From Kribbella rubisoli (GTDB lineage: Bacteria > Actinomycetota > Actinomycetes > Propionibacteriales > Kribbellaceae): 64,000 nucleotides of DNA. Where the stretch lies: contig NZ_SHKR01000019.1 of the NCBI RefSeq assembly GCF_004217145.1, forward strand, positions 124,001 to 188,000, written 5' to 3'. The notes beneath the pieces are model-generated. The model was not told the DNA's origin, made no database searches, and was given only the letters and a program-made list of their open reading frames with translations. The position numbers and the translations under genes were made by a program. Below are positions 62,581-64,000 of this stretch, in pieces; the stretch's first letter is position 1, and every line of letters starts with the position of its first letter.

Positions 62581-63411
62581 TCACCGCGGCCGCCAGGTCG
62601 AGAGCGTGACCGACAACGTCGCGATCGCCGGCTCCCGCAGTACGGCGATCTGCTGCAGGAGCTCGCGGTAGTTCACGTGCCGCGCGCTCGGCGTCATCAG
62701 CACCAACTGCTCCACGGCCGTCTTGTCGAGCCGCATCGTCTCCTCGACGACCTCGCTGCTGACCCGGTCGAACTTCCCCGCCAGCGACTCCTGCAGCCGC
62801 CGTTCTTTGTCCTGGTCCACGCTGACCATCCCGAGCACGTGGACCAGCTCGGACAGATGTTGCTGGTTCGGTGTGACCACGAGCAGGCGGCCGTCCGGCG
62901 CGAGGACCCGGGCCATCTCCGCTGCGTTGCGCGGCGCGAACACGTTCAGCATCAGTCGGGCCGATCCGTCGACGAGCGGCAGTTCATGCCACGCGTCGCA
63001 CACCACGGACGCGATCCGTGGATCCACTTTCGCCGCGCGACGGGCGGCGAACTTCGACACGTCCAGGGCGATCCCACGACGTCGCGGACCGAGGCCGAGG
63101 ACTCCGGCCAGGTAGTAGCCGGTGCCTGCGCCGACCTCCACGACCAGGTCTTCCTCGCCGAGCTCGGACGCCAGGATCAGCGCATCCCGGATCGCCGCGT
63201 AATGCCCGGTACCGAGAAAGACCGTACGGGCGCCGACCATCGCGGCCGAATCGCCCTCGATACCGTTCGATGCCGCAGGCAACAGATTCAGGTAGCCCTG
63301 CTTCGCCAGGTCGTACGAGTGCCCGCGCGGACAGCGCGCCGTACGGTCGGCCAGCAGCAGCCCGTCGGCACAGACCGGGCAGCGCAGCGCGGTGACGAGA
63401 TCGGCTCTCAC
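62581..63411 (-). CDS. RlmA-like 23S rRNA (guanine-N1)-methyltransferase
   Basis: 276 residues. N-terminal zinc finger LRCPVCADGLLLADRTARCP followed by RGHSYDLAKQGYLNLL, the diagnostic start of RlmA(I)/RlmA(II) enzymes, then a SAM domain with VVEVGAGTGYYLAGVLGLGP and DGSARLMLNVFAPRNAAEMA. RlmA enzymes methylate G745 or G748 in helix 35; the TlrB type gives resistance to tylosin-class macrolides. Which site it uses cannot be read from sequence. It ends five bases after the start of the upstream permease stop region. Confidence 0.9.
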   Translation of the reverse strand: MRADLVTALRCPVCADGLLLADRTARCPRGHSYDLAKQGYLNLLPAASNGIEGDSAAMVGARTVFLGTGHYAAIRDALILASELGEEDLVVEVGAGTGYYLAGVLGLGPRRRGIALDVSKFAARRAAKVDPRIASVVCDAWHELPLVDGSARLMLNVFAPRNAAEMARVLAPDGRLLVVTPNQQHLSELVHVLGMVSVDQDKERRLQESLAGKFDRVSSEVVEETMRLDKTAVEQLVLMTPSARHVNYRELLQQIAVLREPAIATLSVTLSTWRPR

Positions 63412-63416
63412 TCGGC

Positions 63417-64000
63417 CTAGGTTATGTCGCGGCTCGTGATCCGTGCCCAGGCGGCGGTGTAGAACACGGCGACATATCCCGCTTGCAGGAGCAGGTTGCG
63501 GCCGATGTCGTGCCAGTACGGCGGGTCACGGAGCACGTCGGCGAACGACTGCCAGCGGTACATCAGCAACCACGGGTGGATCGCGTGCAGCTGCGGGATC
63601 GCGGTCATGATCCCGAGCACGATGAACGTGCCGAACGTCGCCGCCATCGCCGCCAGCGGGGTCGAGGTCAGCGACGAGACGAACAGGCCGATCGCGGCCA
63701 GCCCGAGCAGTGACAGCGAGATCACCACTGCGATCACGAGGGCCCGGAGCAGCCCCTCGCCGAGAGAGACGGTCGAGCCGGAGAGCAGGAGCACGTCGCC
63801 GACCGGGAACAGGATGAAGCCGACGATCAGCCCGGAGACCCAGATCGTCATCGTCGCGACCAGGCAGAAGACCGTGAGCGCGACCATCTTGGCCGCGAGC
63901 AGCCGGGACCGGCCGGCCGGTGCCGTCAGCAGGTTGCGCAGCGTGCCGAGACTGGCCTCGCCGGCCAGCGACTCCCCCGAGATGACGGTCACCGCGGTCG
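63417..64000 (-). CDS. ABC-2 type transporter permease (5' end outside window)
   Basis: About 194 C-terminal residues are visible. The frame continues past base 64000 (TAVTVISGESLAGEASLGTL), so the ATG inside is not the start. Membrane helices include MVALTVFCLVATMTIWVSGL, LLRALVIAVVISLSLLGLAA and LAAMAATFGTFIVLGIMTAI. The segment GEASLGTLRNLLTAPAGRSR is the E-x(4)-T-x(2)-L-L motif of ABC-2 exporters of the daunorubicin-resistance type. Its ATPase should lie just upstream. Confidence 0.88.
   Translation of the reverse strand, partial: TAVTVISGESLAGEASLGTLRNLLTAPAGRSRLLAAKMVALTVFCLVATMTIWVSGLIVGFILFPVGDVLLLSGSTVSLGEGLLRALVIAVVISLSLLGLAAIGLFVSSLTSTPLAAMAATFGTFIVLGIMTAIPQLHAIHPWLLMYRWQSFADVLRDPPYWHDIGRNLLLQAGYVAVFYTAAWARITSRDIT

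Overview
The window comes from a high-GC actinomycete, most likely Kribbella or a close relative (Nocardioidaceae/Kribbellaceae). This is inferred from GC-rich codon use, many GTG/TTG starts, ATGA/GTGA start-stop overlaps, an actinobacterial LexA box, an F420-type oxidoreductase, and a block in the same order as Mycobacterium tuberculosis Rv1822-Rv1832. I see no phage, transposon, CRISPR or rRNA genes.

Layout. (1) 1-5.1 kb: peptide/nickel-type ABC importer operon, permeases first and binding protein last (cut by the window edge). (2) 5.2-13.0 kb: hydrolase and nucleotidyltransferase, an ECF sigma factor with a membrane anti-sigma-like partner and a secreted protein, a TldD/PmbA metalloprotease pair ending in a strong terminator, a DUF805 membrane protein and a methyltransferase. 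(3) 13.0-19.4 kb: the least ordinary part. It holds a tiny CxxC ORF, a decayed membrane-protein gene, two paralogous PfkB-fold proteins with a shared N-terminal domain and altered catalytic motifs around a small membrane protein, a Mom-like GNAT-fold protein behind a perfect inverted repeat, and a Cys-His-Asp peptidase/transglutaminase-like protein. (4) 19.5-26.2 kb: a five-gene NRPS-independent siderophore operon (decarboxylase, IucA/IucC synthetase, acyltransferase, N-monooxygenase, second IucA/IucC synthetase) behind tandem iron-box-like repeats, with a large unknown gene upstream. (5) 28.5 kb: a structurally odd tRNA, probably Cys.

(6) 28.6-39.6 kb: a conserved block, all on the minus strand: pgsA, DUF881, sbp, DUF881, gcvH, a zinc-ribbon/FHA protein, MerR (ftsR-like), bifunctional nuclease, a second MerR, a DapA-family lyase, then gcvP behind a glycine riboswitch, and a serine hydrolase. 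(7) 39.8-48.4 kb: ECF42-type sigma with its DGPF/YCII partner, methyltransferase, HExxH protein, VOC and GNAT proteins, the SOS mutagenesis pair imuA-imuB with a near-ideal LexA box, an F420-type oxidoreductase and a PIG-L deacetylase. (8) 47.7-58.9 kb: a catabolic cluster in which a NitT/TauT-type importer is followed by a Ldh2 dehydrogenase, RidA, FAH hydrolase, a GntR regulator, SDR, flavin monooxygenase, cupin, ACMSD-like amidohydrolase, MDR oxidoreductase and a second GntR paralogue. Two promoters carry the same TGAT-N5-ATCA operator-like motif. I infer degradation of a ring compound, possibly amino-aromatic; the substrate cannot be read from sequence. (9) 59.3-64 kb: NarL-type two-component system, MarR regulator divergent from an azoreductase, an RlmA-like rRNA methyltransferase and a truncated ABC-2 permease.

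The best candidates for undescribed biology are the 14.0-19.4 kb group and the odd tRNA at 28.5 kb. All function calls rest on reading motifs and translations; no database search was run.
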